Shown piece after piece: positions 1 to 11,970 of a DNA stretch of 64,000 nt. The notes under the pieces were generated by a model that saw only the letters and a program-made list of their open reading frames with translations, did not search any database and was not told where the DNA came from. The position numbers and the translations under genes were made by a program. The stretch is from Rutidosis leptorrhynchoides (Eukaryota > Streptophyta > Magnoliopsida > Asterales > Asteraceae): NCBI RefSeq assembly GCF_046630445.1, contig NC_092341.1, positions 260,761,001 through 260,825,000 on the forward strand, written 5' to 3'. Each line of letters starts with the position of its first letter. Position 1 is the stretch's first letter.

Positions 1-1969
1 TCTCTGTAGTCAATACACAACCTAAATGTACCATCCTTCTTCTTGACAAACAAAACAGGAGCTCCCCATGGTGATGTGCTTGGTCGAATGAAACCACGTT
101 TTAATAGTTCTTGCAGTTGGCTTTGCAGTTCTTTCATCTCGCTGGGTGCGAGTCTGTAAGGAGCACGAGCTATTGGTGCAGCTCCTGGTACAAGATCTAT
201 TTGAAATTCAACAGATCGATGTGGAGGTAGTCCCGGTAATTCTTTCGGAAATACATCGGGAAATTCTTTTATGACGGGACCATCATTGATGCTCTTTTCT
301 TCAGTTTGTACTTTCTCAACGTGTGCTAGAACAGCATAGCAACCTTTTCTTATTAGTTTTTGTGCCTTCAAATTACTAATAAGATGTAGCTTCGTGTTGC
401 CCTTTTCTCCGTACACCATTAAGGGTTCTCCTTCTTCTCGTACAATGCGAATTGCATTTTTGTAACATACGATCTCTGCTTTCATCTCCTTCAGCCAGTC
501 CATGCCAACTATTACATCAAAACTCCCTAACTCTACTGGTATCAAATCAATCTTAAATATTTCGCTACCCAGTTTAATTTCTCGATTCCGGCATATATAA
601 TCTGCTGAAATTAATTTACCGTTTGCTAATTCGAGTAAAAGTTTACTATCCAACGGCGTCAATGGACAACTTAATTTAGCACAAAAATCTCTACTCATAT
701 AGCTTCTATCCGCACCCGAATCAAATAAAACGTAAGCAGATTTAATGTCAATAAGAAACGTACCCGTAACAAGCTCCGGGTCTTCCTGTGCCTCTGTCGC
801 ATTAATATTGAAAACTCTTTCGCGGCCTTGTCCATTCGTGTTCTCCTGGTTCGGGCAATTTCTAATAATGTGGCCTGGTTTTCCACATTTATAACAAACT
901 ACATTGGCATAACTTGCTCCGACACTACTTGCTCCGCCATTACTCGTTCCGACACCATTTGTTCCTTTCGTTCTGTTAACCCCTGGCCCGTAGACCTCAC
1001 ACTTCGCCGCGCTATGACCATTGCTTTTACACTTGTTGAAAAATTTGGTGCAGAACCCCGAGTGATACTTTTCACACCTTTGGCATAGCTGCTTCTGATT
1101 GTTGTTGTTGTTGCGGTTGTTATTGTTGTTGGGATAATTATTGTAGTTGTTGTGCCGTTTGTTGTAGTTGCGATTGATGTTGCGATTGTTGGGATAGTTG
1201 TTGTTGTTTTGGTGACTCTTATCACCGTTTTTCTCCCACTTTCTTTTGACTAACTTCACGTTGGCCTCTTCGGCTGCCTGTTCTTTAATTCTTCCCTCAA
1301 TCTGGTTCACTAGTTTGTGAGCCATTCTACATGCTTTTTTATGGAGGCAGGCTCGTGTGAGCTTATATCTTCTTGGATTCTCTCCGGTAACCCTTTCACA
1401 AACGCGTCGATCTTCTATTCCTCATCTTCGAACGCTCTCGGACACAATAGGCACAATTCTGTGAATCGTCTTTCGTACGAAGTAATATCGAATCCCTGTG
1501 TTCGTAACCCTCTAAGTTCTGACTTGAGCTGATTGACCTCGGTTTTGGGACGGTACTTCTCATTCATCAAGTGCTTGAATGCTGACCATGGTAGCGCGTA
1601 AGCAGCATCTTGTCCCACTTGCTCTAGATAGGTATTCCACCATGTTAACGCAATACCTGTGAAGGTATGCGTAGCGTACTTCACTTTGTCTTCTTCAGCA
1701 TACTTACTTATGGCAAACACCGATTCAACTTTCTCGGTCCACCGTTTCAATCTGATTGGTCCTTCGGTCCCATCAAATTCTGAAGGTTTGCAGGCAGTGA
1801 ATTCCTTGTAAGAGCATCCTACACGATTTCTTGCGCCGTTAGCTGTATTGCTAGATTCAGAGTTATTGTTGGTATGTAGCGCGACCTGTACTGCCGCTAT
1901 GTTTGAAGCAAGAAAGGTACGAAATTCCTCTTCGGTCATATTCAAGGTGTGTCAAGTAGTCGGTGCCAT
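1..1969 (-). pseudogene. Element C gag-pol, partial and broken (gag, protease, start of RT)
   Basis: Homologous to codons 1 to about 640 of the intact polyprotein of element B. In order it has a retrotransposon gag domain, an Asn-rich linker, CCHC zinc knuckles, an aspartic protease with DSGADRSY, and the beginning of reverse transcriptase ([15 protein letters not shown]) at the window edge. The likely start at 1967-1969 (MAPTT) is followed after five codons by TGA where B has CGA. A second stop, TAG at 1412-1414, replaces a GAG codon in B. One cysteine of the first knuckle region is changed to Phe. The longest remaining open stretch starts at 1945 (MTEEEF). Non-functional; identity is secure. 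Confidence 0.92.
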
Positions 1970-2292
1970 TTCCTTCAAAATAGTCAAATGAAACAATTTA
2001 ATCATACAGAATATTAAGAGTAGTCAATAGTATCTCGTAGCATAATATGAACTCATTTATAAAAGCTTTTTCTTCATATTAGCGTTTTATAAGTTTAAAT
2101 TCGGGTACTACCTACCCGTTAAGTTCATACTTAGTAGCTAATATACAATTCAACTAGTACAATTCCATATGAAAAACTGATTATAATAATATATCACATA
2201 CAAATATTCTTCAAACTTACAACTTCGCTATATTACATATAACATGAAATATAGTACACTATGATATAGGACAGTTTTGAAGATAAATCTAG
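1970..2292 (-). other. Element C spacer between F-box ORF and gag, with a polypurine-tract-like motif
   Basis: No ORF. On the minus strand it carries AACGGGTAGGTA (2109-2120), which matches the polypurine-tract motif bordering the 3' LTR in elements A and B. It also has AT-rich sequence shared with B at 53992-54332. Confidence 0.7.
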
Positions 2293-3012
2293 TTAATACG
2301 CAAGTTGTTCAGCAAAGGAAATAAAGACACGTAATTCATAAGTCCATAAATAAGTCATGCATTCTGGTTTTACTAAGACGACTTCCAATCCTTGTTCTTG
2401 TGGAAAATAACCGTTATGACCATTAGCTAGGCAGCATGTTGTAATGTCGTCAAAAGGACGAGGGTTTCGTAATGTCCAACAGCCCCGTAATAATCTAAAA
2501 ACCTTGTTTCTCACCCCAACTACTGAATCCGTCACTTATGGGAAAGTTTTATTTAAAAGCTGCAATCCGATGTTCTTTTTCTCACTTTGGTAAGAAGCAA
2601 ACATCACTAACCCGTAAGCATAACATGCTTCTTTATGTTGCATGTTAGAAGCTCTTTCTAATTCACGAAATCCTATGTTGGGATATGTTGAGTCAAAATA
2701 GGTTCTTAACCCGTAGCGTAAAATTGCATTTGGGTTCCCCGCATTTAACGCTTTAAAGAAAACATGGCGTAACTTAAAGTCTCCTCAATGTGATATACCC
2801 CACCTATCAAAGGAAAGCCTTTTATAAACTAAGGCATTTCTGGAAAGTCTTTCAAATGTTTGACAAGTTAATTTCGCCATAACTAAATGTGCTGATGAAT
2901 TCTGACCGACTCTAGACAAGATTTCCTCAATCATATTCTCTGGTAGGTCTTCTAAAATATTCGGTTGTCTACCCTTAACGTCTATTTTGTTTTTATACTG
3001 TAAAATAGACAA
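2293..3012 (-). pseudogene. Element C F-box protein ORF, broken by two stops
   Basis: Colinear with the intact 227-aa F-box ORF of element B (54333-55016). The N-terminal F-box is readable (LEDLPENMIEEILSRVGQNS...CQTFERLS), followed by a Sel1-like stretch (GNPNAILRYGLRTYFD, ACYAYGLVMFAS) and the C-terminal CMTYLWTYELRVF. Two in-frame stops break it: TGA at 2782-2784, where B has TGG, and TAA at 2536-2538, where B has CAA. Both are C-to-T or G-to-A transitions. The Met used by B at MDRQPN is absent here, and the nearest in-frame Met upstream is at 3012. It has the same orientation as gag-pol, so it is part of the element and not a neighbouring gene. Confidence 0.85.
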
Positions 3013-3114
3013 GGATTAGATTCGTAATAACAAACAATACAAGCAATTTTTACATAGAACATAAAAGTACAAGCACACTACAATACATTTATTACACAAC
3101 ATGCTCACACCCCT

Positions 3115-3702
3115 CTAATCTGAATCTTTGGTTTCTTCTTCTTCGGACTTGGTTCTTTTTCCTAATCTTCTAGGGATATATGATGTTCCTCTAATACGAG
3201 TCGTCGTTTTCCACACTGGTTTAGAAAAACCTGGTGGTTTAGAGGTTCCCGGGTTATTGTCACGATATTGAAAATACGGGTGTTGACGGTACATATAAAG
3301 TTCATCGGGGTCGGAATCAGATTTCTCTATTTTGATGCCTTTTCTCTTATTATTTTTTTTTGCCTCTTTAAATTTGGTCGGGGTAATTTCTATAACATCA
3401 TCGGAATCCTCATCAGGATCCGATTCATCGGAAAATTGGTAATTTTCCCAATATTTTGCTTCCTTAGCGAAAACACCATTGGCCATTATTAACTTTGGTC
3501 CATTGGTTGAGGATTTTCTTTTATTTTACCGGTTTTCTGTGGTTCCTACTATTCCCCCCTCCGGAACCTCTTCTTCTTCTGGTTCCTCTTCTTCCGGTTC
3601 CTCTTCTTCCGGTTCTTCGGGAACTTATGAATCTTGCCAATATATATTCGACTCTTCATTATTATTAGGTGAGTCAATGGGATTTGTGATAGAGGTAGGC
3701 AT
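3115..3702 (-). pseudogene. Element C ORF0: acidic protein of unknown function, broken
   Basis: Reading from an ATG at 3700-3702, the frame encodes MPTSITNPIDSPNNNEES, then a Glu/Pro tract (EPEEEEPEEE), then a region shared with element B (FAKEAKYWENYQFSDESD, DVIEITPTKF). The C-terminus is basic and ends in KRTKSEEEETKDSD. Stops interrupt the N-terminal third (TAA after WQDS, and TAA after TTENR); the part from 3486 down to 3115 (123 codons) is open. It lies between the LTR/primer site and the F-box ORF. No known domain is recognised. Composition suggests a disordered, acidic, possibly nuclear protein. Confidence 0.7.
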
Positions 3703-3867
3703 CTATCACACAATATCAAACATGTTAAGAGATTAATATATCACATAATATTTACATGTTAATAACATATAGTTTCCAACAAAAATGTTAATCAATCATT
3801 TTTAAAGAAAACACGGTCGAAGTCCAGACTCACTAATGCATCCTAACAAACTCGATAAGACACACTA
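3703..3867 (-). other. Element C leader, left part, interrupted by element A
   Basis: Non-coding leader of element C, matching 55769-55925 of element B. It ends with target copy CACTA (3863-3867), which is repeated at 14668-14672 on the other side of element A. Confidence 0.85.
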
Positions 3868-4378
3868 TGTAATGACCCGCACTTTTTCGATCGTTCTATA
3901 CTTATAAGATTAATATTTATATAAATTAAACCTTACCAACATGATAAGCAATCCAAATTGTTAAGATTTATGTTTTTGAAAAGAGTTTTACACAACGTTT
4001 GACCGTCTAGTTTGACCGATGATATCACGAACTATACAATATATGATAATTATACATACATATTTAACATGATCTAAGGATGTTTTAATATCTCATTTTG
4101 TATTAATAACAAAAAGTCATAAGTATATTTTGAAACTACTAACTTAAGTTTTCAAAACAATAACCATACGTAACGTTATTTGACATAAATACTGATGATT
4201 TATAATGTTTATACATATATCGTATAAGTAATGTATTTAATCATTTTTAAAGGGCTTTTATACATAAAACAATATAAGTATATTTACAAAAGATAGTTAT
4301 ATTTGAATTCTCGTTCCGTTTCCTCAATAATCCTATACGTATATCTAGGGTACTATACACAGCTTCTAGAAGTATTTA

Positions 4379-4398
4379 CTATTGGTATATACCAATAG
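4379..4398 (+). promoter_or_regulatory. Perfect 20-bp palindrome in LTR U3 of element A
   Basis: CTATTGGTATATACCAATAG is its own reverse complement. It lies about 95 bp upstream of the TATA box near 4491 and just after TACACAGCTTC, which is also conserved in the LTRs of B and C. The second LTR has it at 12495-12514. A cis-regulatory role is inferred. Confidence 0.6.
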
Positions 4399-4488
4399 AA
4401 ATCTTCAATTATTGGAATAATATGTCATTCATGACATAATAAATTTTAACTTATCTTAGATATTTTCACTAAAAACCAAATTTTCAAG

Positions 4489-4502
4489 CCTATAAATAAG
4501 CA
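4489..4502 (+). promoter_or_regulatory. Probable TATA box of element A LTR promoter
   Basis: CTATAAATAAG, followed by a pyrimidine-rich A/C/T leader, in the middle of the LTR as expected for the U3/R border. The identical copy is near 12607. Confidence 0.6.
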
Positions 4503-6553
4503 CCATTTCTAACTCATTTTTACACATTCATTTTTCAAATTTTACTTCCAATTTTCACACACACTTGCAAGAACTCTCTCAACTTTTATTTTACTACTTC
4601 TTTCCAGCAACTTTACATTTTAAACTTGAGGTAAAAACTCTACTTCAACTCTTTTTCAATTCATATATTTATAGCTATATATATAAGAGTTTATAAACTA
4701 GAACATAGTTTGAATGATTTCAAACTTGTTCGCAAACTAAATAGATCCTTCTAACTTAACTTTTAAAATACTTCAAGACCTGTAATATAACATAAAAATA
4801 TGCTAATTTAACAAGGTATAACTTAGTTTTTCAAAGAACACCTTAAAAACTGTTTTTATGACGTCGGGGTGCAACCGGGGGCTGTTTTGGGTTGGATAAT
4901 TAAAAACCATCTTAAACTTTGAATTGGAGGTTTATTTTCTGGAAAAATGATTTTTACTATGAATATGATAACACATAAAAATTTCATGATTTAACTCAAA
5001 GTATAAGTATTTTTAGAAAAATAATCATTTAAGGTTGTTTACATGATGGAAAATGATTAACTTCATAAGTTTCACTAAAGTTTGACCTATGACCTGTGAT
5101 TTCGAATACAAACTAAGGTATTTACAGTTCATAGTCTTAAAGAGGGACTCGATCCAAGGAAGTGGCAAGTTGAATCAACGAAAACGGAGTTGTAACGAAG
5201 AAACTATGACCAAAACGAGATCGGATATCTAAGACTAGTTTGGCTACGAAAATAATTGGAGAAAATTAAATAAATCACATCTTTTTAAAATAACATGATA
5301 TTTTATATATATGTACTCATAATTTAATTTTATATGGTTCAGGATCACCCGTAAACAATACGAGAAGATTAATCATAAGATCCCATGATTGTACGCAACA
5401 CGTCATTTGACAACACCGGTACTTTATGTACGCAACACGTCATTTGACAACACCGGTACCATGGGTCAAGATTAATCTCGACCAATACATATACGATGGG
5501 GGTTTTTATTTATTTCATTGGGGGTTTATTAAACACCTAAAAATGAACCATTAAAATTGAATTACTAACATCGGACTGCTAACTACGGACTAAGAAATTA
5601 TTAAAACTATTAAAAGTATAAAAAGTATATATATGTGACGATTGTTTAAAATAGAAATATATTGATAAACTATATATGGATAGGTTTGTGATATCAATCG
5701 GAGACCAAGTCGAAATTACATATCTTCAAGACGAAAGTGAGTATATAGTCCCACTTTTAAACTCTAAATATTTCGGGATGAGAATACATGTATTTTATGT
5801 TTTACGTTATGGACACAAGTAACTGAAAAATATATTCTACGTTGAGTTGTACCACTGGCATACTTCCCTGTAGCTTGGTAACTAATATTTACAGCGGTAT
5901 TGTAAACGCGAATCCTGTTGATAGATCTATCGGGCCTGACAACCCCAACCGGACTGGACGACCAGTATTCAACGGTTGCACAGTACTTCGTTTCGTGACT
6001 ACACTTGGTACGGTGTAGTAAGATTTCATAATAAAGGGAATAGGCGACGTGATTAAATGTTAAGTATGGTTACCAAGTGCTCAACCACTTAGAATATTTT
6101 TATTAAACTGTTTATATATGAAATCTTGTGGTCTATATATATATTGCTGCCGGCACTAAACCTATATCTCACCAACTTTATGTTGACGTTTTAAACATGT
6201 TTATTCTCAGGTGATAATTAGAAGTTTCCGCTGCATTATGTTGAATTTGAGCAGGATCTTGCGTACGCATATTTGTGTCAAAAATAAAACTGCATACCCG
6301 AGGATTTGTGTTGTAAAATATACTAGAAATCGTGTTGTTATCATTATTTGTAAAGTTTGTAAGTCGAAGATTATCGCTAAACGATAATCATCTTTCTATC
6401 GTCTAAAGCTTGTATCAAAAATAAGATTTGTGGTTTGTAATGTAAAATATATGCAGTTTTCTTTTAAAAATGTCTCATATAGAGGTCAATACCTCGCAAT
6501 GAAATCATACGTTATCTAACTCGTTCTTAGGGTTAAGGACGGGTTATGACATG

Positions 6554-6565
6554 TGGTATCAGAGC
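6554..6565 (+). other. Element A primer-binding site (tRNA-iMet)
   Basis: TGGTATCAGAGC, the standard plant initiator-Met primer site, two bases after the 5' LTR. Confidence 0.93.
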
Positions 6566-6740
6566 GGTGGTCTTAGCGAACCAGGTTTGCATTAGTGTGT
6601 CTAACTGATAAGTCGTTAGGATACATTAGTAAGTCTGGACTTTGACCGGGTCTGATTTTAAAAACCATTGCTTATCACTGTTGGTTAAAATTTATATGTA
6701 AATATTATGTAGTACTAATGAGTTAGTTGTGGTGTGATAG

Positions 6741-7137
6741 ATGTCGGGCTCAAAACTTATTATCACATTCAGCGACTCCGAATCAGAATCTTCAGATGGT
6801 GTTCCAGTCATTAACCTATCCGATGACGAAAATAATATCTTTGGGGAAGACTCACAAATTCCGGATGAACCAACTATAGAAAATCTGGAAAGTGAACCCG
6901 AGGAGGAAAGTGAACCCGAGGAAATTACGAAAGACAAGTTCGAACAAGGAAAGAAACGAAAAGCTAATGAATTAGAAAATTCAAATCCCGAGTTTAGGGA
7001 GGATGATGTGGCACCAACTCCACTAAACACTACCACCCCTATTCCCGCTATTCCTATTCGTGCTACCGCCAAAATATAGGCAGACAGCTAGGATAAGCGT
7101 TAGGCCATTCATTGGAACTAAACGTCCTAGAAAATAG
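6741..7137 (+). pseudogene. Element A ORF0: acidic leader protein of unknown function, frameshifted near its end
   Basis: The open part (6741-7079, 112 aa) starts MSGSKLIITFSDSESESSD and contains ESEPEEESEPEE, then a basic stretch (KKRKANE) and a Thr/Pro-rich region. Around 7074 the frame breaks. One frame over, RQTARISVRPFIGTKRPRK ends at 7135-7137. That tail resembles the C-terminus of ORF0 in elements B and C (KTTARIRGTSYIP...KRTK). The start context GTGATAGATGTC is also shared with B. It sits 190 bp after the LTR and 370 bp before gag. No recognised domain; composition suggests a disordered acidic protein. Confidence 0.65.
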
Positions 7138-7505
7138 ACCAAACGATGCGCTGCCGTATTAAACCATGGGATCATATAATGTTTTGTATAATATTATTAG
7201 TGTGGTTTGCTTAATGTTCGATGTAAGATAAGCATATGTAAAATAGTGAAGTGTGAAATGCAATAATTTTCCATGGTTAAGTATTATTTAGATTGTAGTA
7301 ATTGGTTCGGTACTAAGCTATTAAGTATGAACATTAACGGGTAGGTACTACCCTAGATATAATTATAAAACGCTAATAAGAAGAAAAGGCTTTTATAATA
7401 ATACCTGGTTCATATTATTAATAAGCTATAATGTACTGTAAATATACACTACATCTATAATATTCCATGTGAATAATTATTTTCTTTTCATTCTTATAGA
7501 AGAAT
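7138..7505 (+). other. Element A spacer between ORF0 and gag, with polypurine-tract-like copy
   Basis: No ORF. AACGGGTAGGTAC at 7336-7348 is identical to the motif immediately before the 3' LTR (11971-11983). It is followed by TACCC, giving a near-palindrome. Similar sequence precedes gag in elements B and C. Confidence 0.75.
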
Positions 7506-10500
7506 ATGGCGCGATTGAACCGAATGACGGAACAAGAAATCCAGGAACTCATCAATCAGCGAGTGAACGACAGAATGTTATGGGTCGAGGCTGCAAGAGG
7601 TGCTGCAGTTAACCCAAATCCTCGTGTGGGGTGCACTTACAAAACTTTTCAAGCTTGCAAGCCCTCATCATTCAGTGGAACAGAAGGACCGATCGGTTTA
7701 ACCCGGTGGATAGAAAAGATGGAAACTGTGTTCAAAATCAGTGGTTGTGTTGAAAAGGACATGACCAAATACGCATCGTGCACTTTACAAGATAGTGCAC
7801 TCACGTGGTGGAAAAATTATGTGAAGGCTGTAGGAGGAGATGTAGCTTATGATACTCCGTGGGAAGAATTCAAAACAATGTTAATCAATGAATATTGTCC
7901 AAGGAACGAGGTTAGGAAGTTGGAAGATGAGTTACGAAGTCTGAAGGTTATTGGTACTGAAATCACCAACTACAATCAGTGATTCATGGAATTAGTTTTG
8001 CTATGTCCTGAATTGGTTCCAACCGAAGAACGGAAGATTGAAATGTACAAAGATGGTTTGCCCAAAAAGGTCAAGGCAAATGTTACAGCATCGAAACCTA
8101 AGACAATTCATGAAGCTATAACCATGGCAAACGAGCTAATGGATCAGGTCATTTTGGATAAGAAAGCATTCAATACTGATGTGAAGGTATCAGGTAACAA
8201 GAGAAAGTGGAATGGAAGCTATGATCGAGGTAATCAACAACAAACTTTTAAGAAACAAGAAACCCCGAAAGGTGCGGGTAGTGGTTCAGGTTTTGGTTAC
8301 AAAGGACAAAGTCCTTTATGCAACCGATGTCACAAACATCACTTTGGTTACTGTAGTGTGGTATGCAACAAATGTAATCGACAGGGTCATCTTGCTGAAG
8401 ATTGTAGGGCTCTCGTTACGAATACAAATGGTGCCAAGACTCCTGCCACCAACGTAAATAGAACTGCTTTGGCTACCATTACTTGTTTTGGGTGTGGAAA
8501 ACAAGGCCACTATAAGAGCCAGTGCCCGAATCCAGAGAAGAATATCGGACCTGCACGTGGAAGAGCATTTGTTATTAATGCTAAAGAGGCATGTGAAGAC
8601 CCGGAGCTTGTTACGGGTACGTTTACCATTAATAACTTATCCGCATCTATTATATTTGATACTGGTGCTGATAGAAGTTACGTGTGTAGAGACTTTCACG
8701 CTAAATTGAATTGTTCATCATTACCTCTCGATGCTAAGTACATGATTGAGTTAGCTAATGGTAAACTAATTAAAGCCGATAAAATTTGCCGTGATTGTAA
8801 AATAAATTTAGCCGGGGAAACGTTTAAAATTGACTTGATACCCGTAGAATTAGGAAGTTTTGATGTAATAGTCGGCATGGACTGGATGTCCAAAATAGGA
8901 GCTGAAGTTGTGTGCGCCAAGAAGGCAATTCGCATTCCTCGTAAGGATAAAACGCCAGTAATGATTTATGGAGAGAAGGGTAACTCAAAGCTAAAACTCA
9001 TTAGTTATTTGAAAGCTCAAAAGTGCTTGAAGAAAGGGTGCTATGCTATCTTAGCACATGTTAATAAAGTCGAAACAAAGGAAAAAGTGAAGAGCATCAA
9101 TGACGTGCCTGTGGCAAGAGATTTTCCTGAAGTCTTTCCGGAAAAGTTGCCGGGATTACCTCCATTTAGATCTGTAGAATTTCAAATAGATTTAGTACCA
9201 GGAGCTGCACCAGTGGCTCGTGCTCCATATAGACTTGCACCGTCCGAGTTAAAAGAACTTCAGAGTCAGTTAAAAGAATTACTGGATCATGGATTCATAC
9301 GACCAAGTACTTCACCGTGGGGAGCTCCGATTCTATTTGTTAAAAAGAAAGATGGATCTTTTAGGATGTGTATAGATTATCGTGAATTAAATAAGTTAAC
9401 TATCAAGAATCGGTATCCACTACCGAGAATTGATGACTTATTTGATCAACTCCAAGGATCATGTGTGTACTCAAAAATTGACTTAAGGTCGGGCTATCAT
9501 CAATTACGTGTCAAAGAAGAAGATATACCGAAAACTGCTTTTCGGACACGTTATGGTCATTACGAATTTTTGGTTATGCCGTTTGGATTGACGAATGCGC
9601 CAGCTGTATTCATGGACCTCATGAATCGAGTTTGTAGTCCGTATTTAGATAAGTTTGTTATCATTTTCATTGATGATATTCTTATCTATTCCAAGAGTGA
9701 GCAAGAGCATGAAGAGCATTTAAGGTTGATATTAGAGTTGTTGAGAAAAGAACAACTATATGCTAAATTTTCTAAGTGTGCTTTTTTGTTGAAAGAAGTT
9801 CAATTTCTTGGCCACGTTGTTAGTAGCAAAGGAATTCAGGTTGATCCAGCAAAAACTGAAGCCATTGAAAAATAGGAGACTCCTAAGACACCAACGCAGA
9901 TACGTCAATTTTTGGGTTTAGCCGGTTATTATAGAAGGTTTATTCAAGATTTTTCCCGAATAGCTAAGCCGTTGACAGCGTTAACGCAAAAAGGGAAGAA
10001 ATATGAATGGACTTCTGAGCAGGAGAGTGCATTTCAATTACTAAAGAAGAAGTTAACTACGACGCCTATTTTATCGTTACCAGAAGGGAACGATGATTTT
10101 GAAATATATTGTGACGCTTCGCGACAAGGTTTTGGTTGCGTTCTTATGCAACGAAAGAAAGTAATTGCATACGCATCCCGACAATTGAAGATTCACGAGC
10201 GGAATTATACGACGCATGATCTAGAACTGGGAGCAGTCGTGTTTGCATTGAAGATATGGAGACACTACTTGTATGGGGTTAAATGCACTGTGTTTACTGA
10301 TCATAAAAGCCTTCAACATATTTTTGATCAGAAACAGCTGAACATGAGACAACGTAGGTGGGTCGAGTTAATAAACGACTATGATTGTGAAATTTGTTAT
10401 CATCCCGGGAAGGCGAACGTGGTGGCCGATGCTTTAAGCAGAAAGGAACGAGAACCAATTCGAGTACGAGCGATGAACATAAAAATTCGCATGAATCTCA

Positions 10501-11936
10501 ACTCACAAATCAAAGAAGTTCAACGAGAAGCACTTACTAAAGAAAATATAGGAAATGAAATAATGAAGAAGTATGAGAAGCAACTCGTTATGCGGGAAGA
10601 TGGAATTCGATATTTTGCAAATCGTATTTGGGTACCGAAGTTGGGTGGATTAAGGAAGTTGATATTAAATGAGGCACATAAGACAAGATACTCGATACAT
10701 CCTGGAGTTGGAAAGATGTACCAAGATCTTAAGACACATTATTGGTGGCCTAATTTAAAGACAGACGTTGCAACATATGTTGGGGAATGTTTAACTTGTT
10801 CCAAAGTCAAAGCTGAACACCAGAAGCCGTCAGGGTTACTTCAACAACCAGAAATCCCAGAATGGAAATGGGATGGTATTACCATGGATTTCATCACGAA
10901 GTTACCAAAGACTGCCTGGGGATACGACACCATTTGGGTGATTGTTGATCGTCTCACCAAGTCTGCACACTTCTTGCCTATAAAGGAAACGGATAGAATG
11001 GAGAAACTATTACGATTGTATATAAAGGAAGTTGTTTCAAGGCATGGAATACCTATTTCCATTATATCCGATCGTGATAGTAGATTTACATCAAAGTTCT
11101 GGCAATCACTACAGGAGGCCCTAGGAACTCGTTTGGATATGAGTACCGCGTATCATCCGCAAACCGACGGGCAGAGTGAAAGAACGATTCAGACTCTTGA
11201 AGACATGCTCAGGGCATGTGTGATCGATTTTGGAAACGGATGGGATAAATATCTACCATTAGCAGAATTCTGGTATGATAATAGTTATCATGCGAGCATT
11301 AAAGCTGCGCCATTCGAAGCATTGTACGGAAGGAAGTGTAGATCTCCTATTTGTTGGAATGAAGTAGGAGATCGACAATTAACTGGTCCCGAGATCATAC
11401 ACGAAACGACTGAGAAGATAGTACAAATCAAGGAGAGATTGAAAACAGCCCGTAGTTGCCAAAAGAGCTACGCCGATGTTCGAAGGAAACCATTAGAGTT
11501 TCAGATCGGTGACATGGTTATGTTAAAGGTGTCACCTTGGAAAGGTGTAATACGTTTTGGAAAAAGGGGTAAACTAAACCCAAGGTATGTAGGCCCGTTC
11601 AAGATCATCGAACGCATTGGACCGGTAGCTTATCGACTCGAGTTACCGCAACAACTCGCCGGAGTACATAATACCTTTCACGTCTCAAACCTTAAGAAGT
11701 GTCTTGCAAAGGAAGACCTCACCATTCCTCTTGAAGAAATCCATGTCGACGAGAAACTACAATTCATCGAAGAACCAATCGAAATCATGGATCGTGAAGT
11801 TAAACGGCTCAAGCAGAGCAACATACCGATCGTTAAGGTTCGTTGGAATGCTCGAAGGGGTCCCGAGTTTACTTGGGAACGAGAGGATCAAATGAAACAA
11901 AAATATCCACACTTGTTTTCCGATGACGCAAAATAG
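7506..11936 (+). pseudogene. Element A gag-pol polyprotein with two premature stops
   Basis: A single frame of 1476 codons. In order: gag (CTYKTFQACKPSSF...ALTWWKNY), two zinc-knuckle regions ([28 protein letters not shown]), aspartic protease (DTGADRSY, about codon 385), reverse transcriptase (FIDDILIYS, about codon 722), RNase H ([14 protein letters not shown]), integrase (HHCC zinc finger then D,D,E core) and a C-terminal chromodomain-like motif ([19 protein letters not shown]). The frame is broken by TGA at 7980-7982, where B has CGA, and by TAG at 9873-9875, where B has TGG. Both are transitions typical of methyl-cytosine deamination. With both stops it yields only a truncated gag of 158 aa, unless Met at 7986 is used. 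Confidence 0.95.
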
Positions 11937-11970
11937 GTACAATTTTAAAATTTCGGGACGAAATTTATTT

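Larger units (their letters stand above)
3868..6551 (+). repeat. Element A 5' LTR
   Basis: 2684 bp, TG...CA ends. Contains a U3 palindrome (4379-4398), a TATA box CTATAAATAAG near 4491, a 37-bp-period direct repeat (5390-5460) with CCGGTACC, and a U5 hairpin (about 6472-6505). The copy at 11984-14667 has the same length. Confidence 0.97.
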
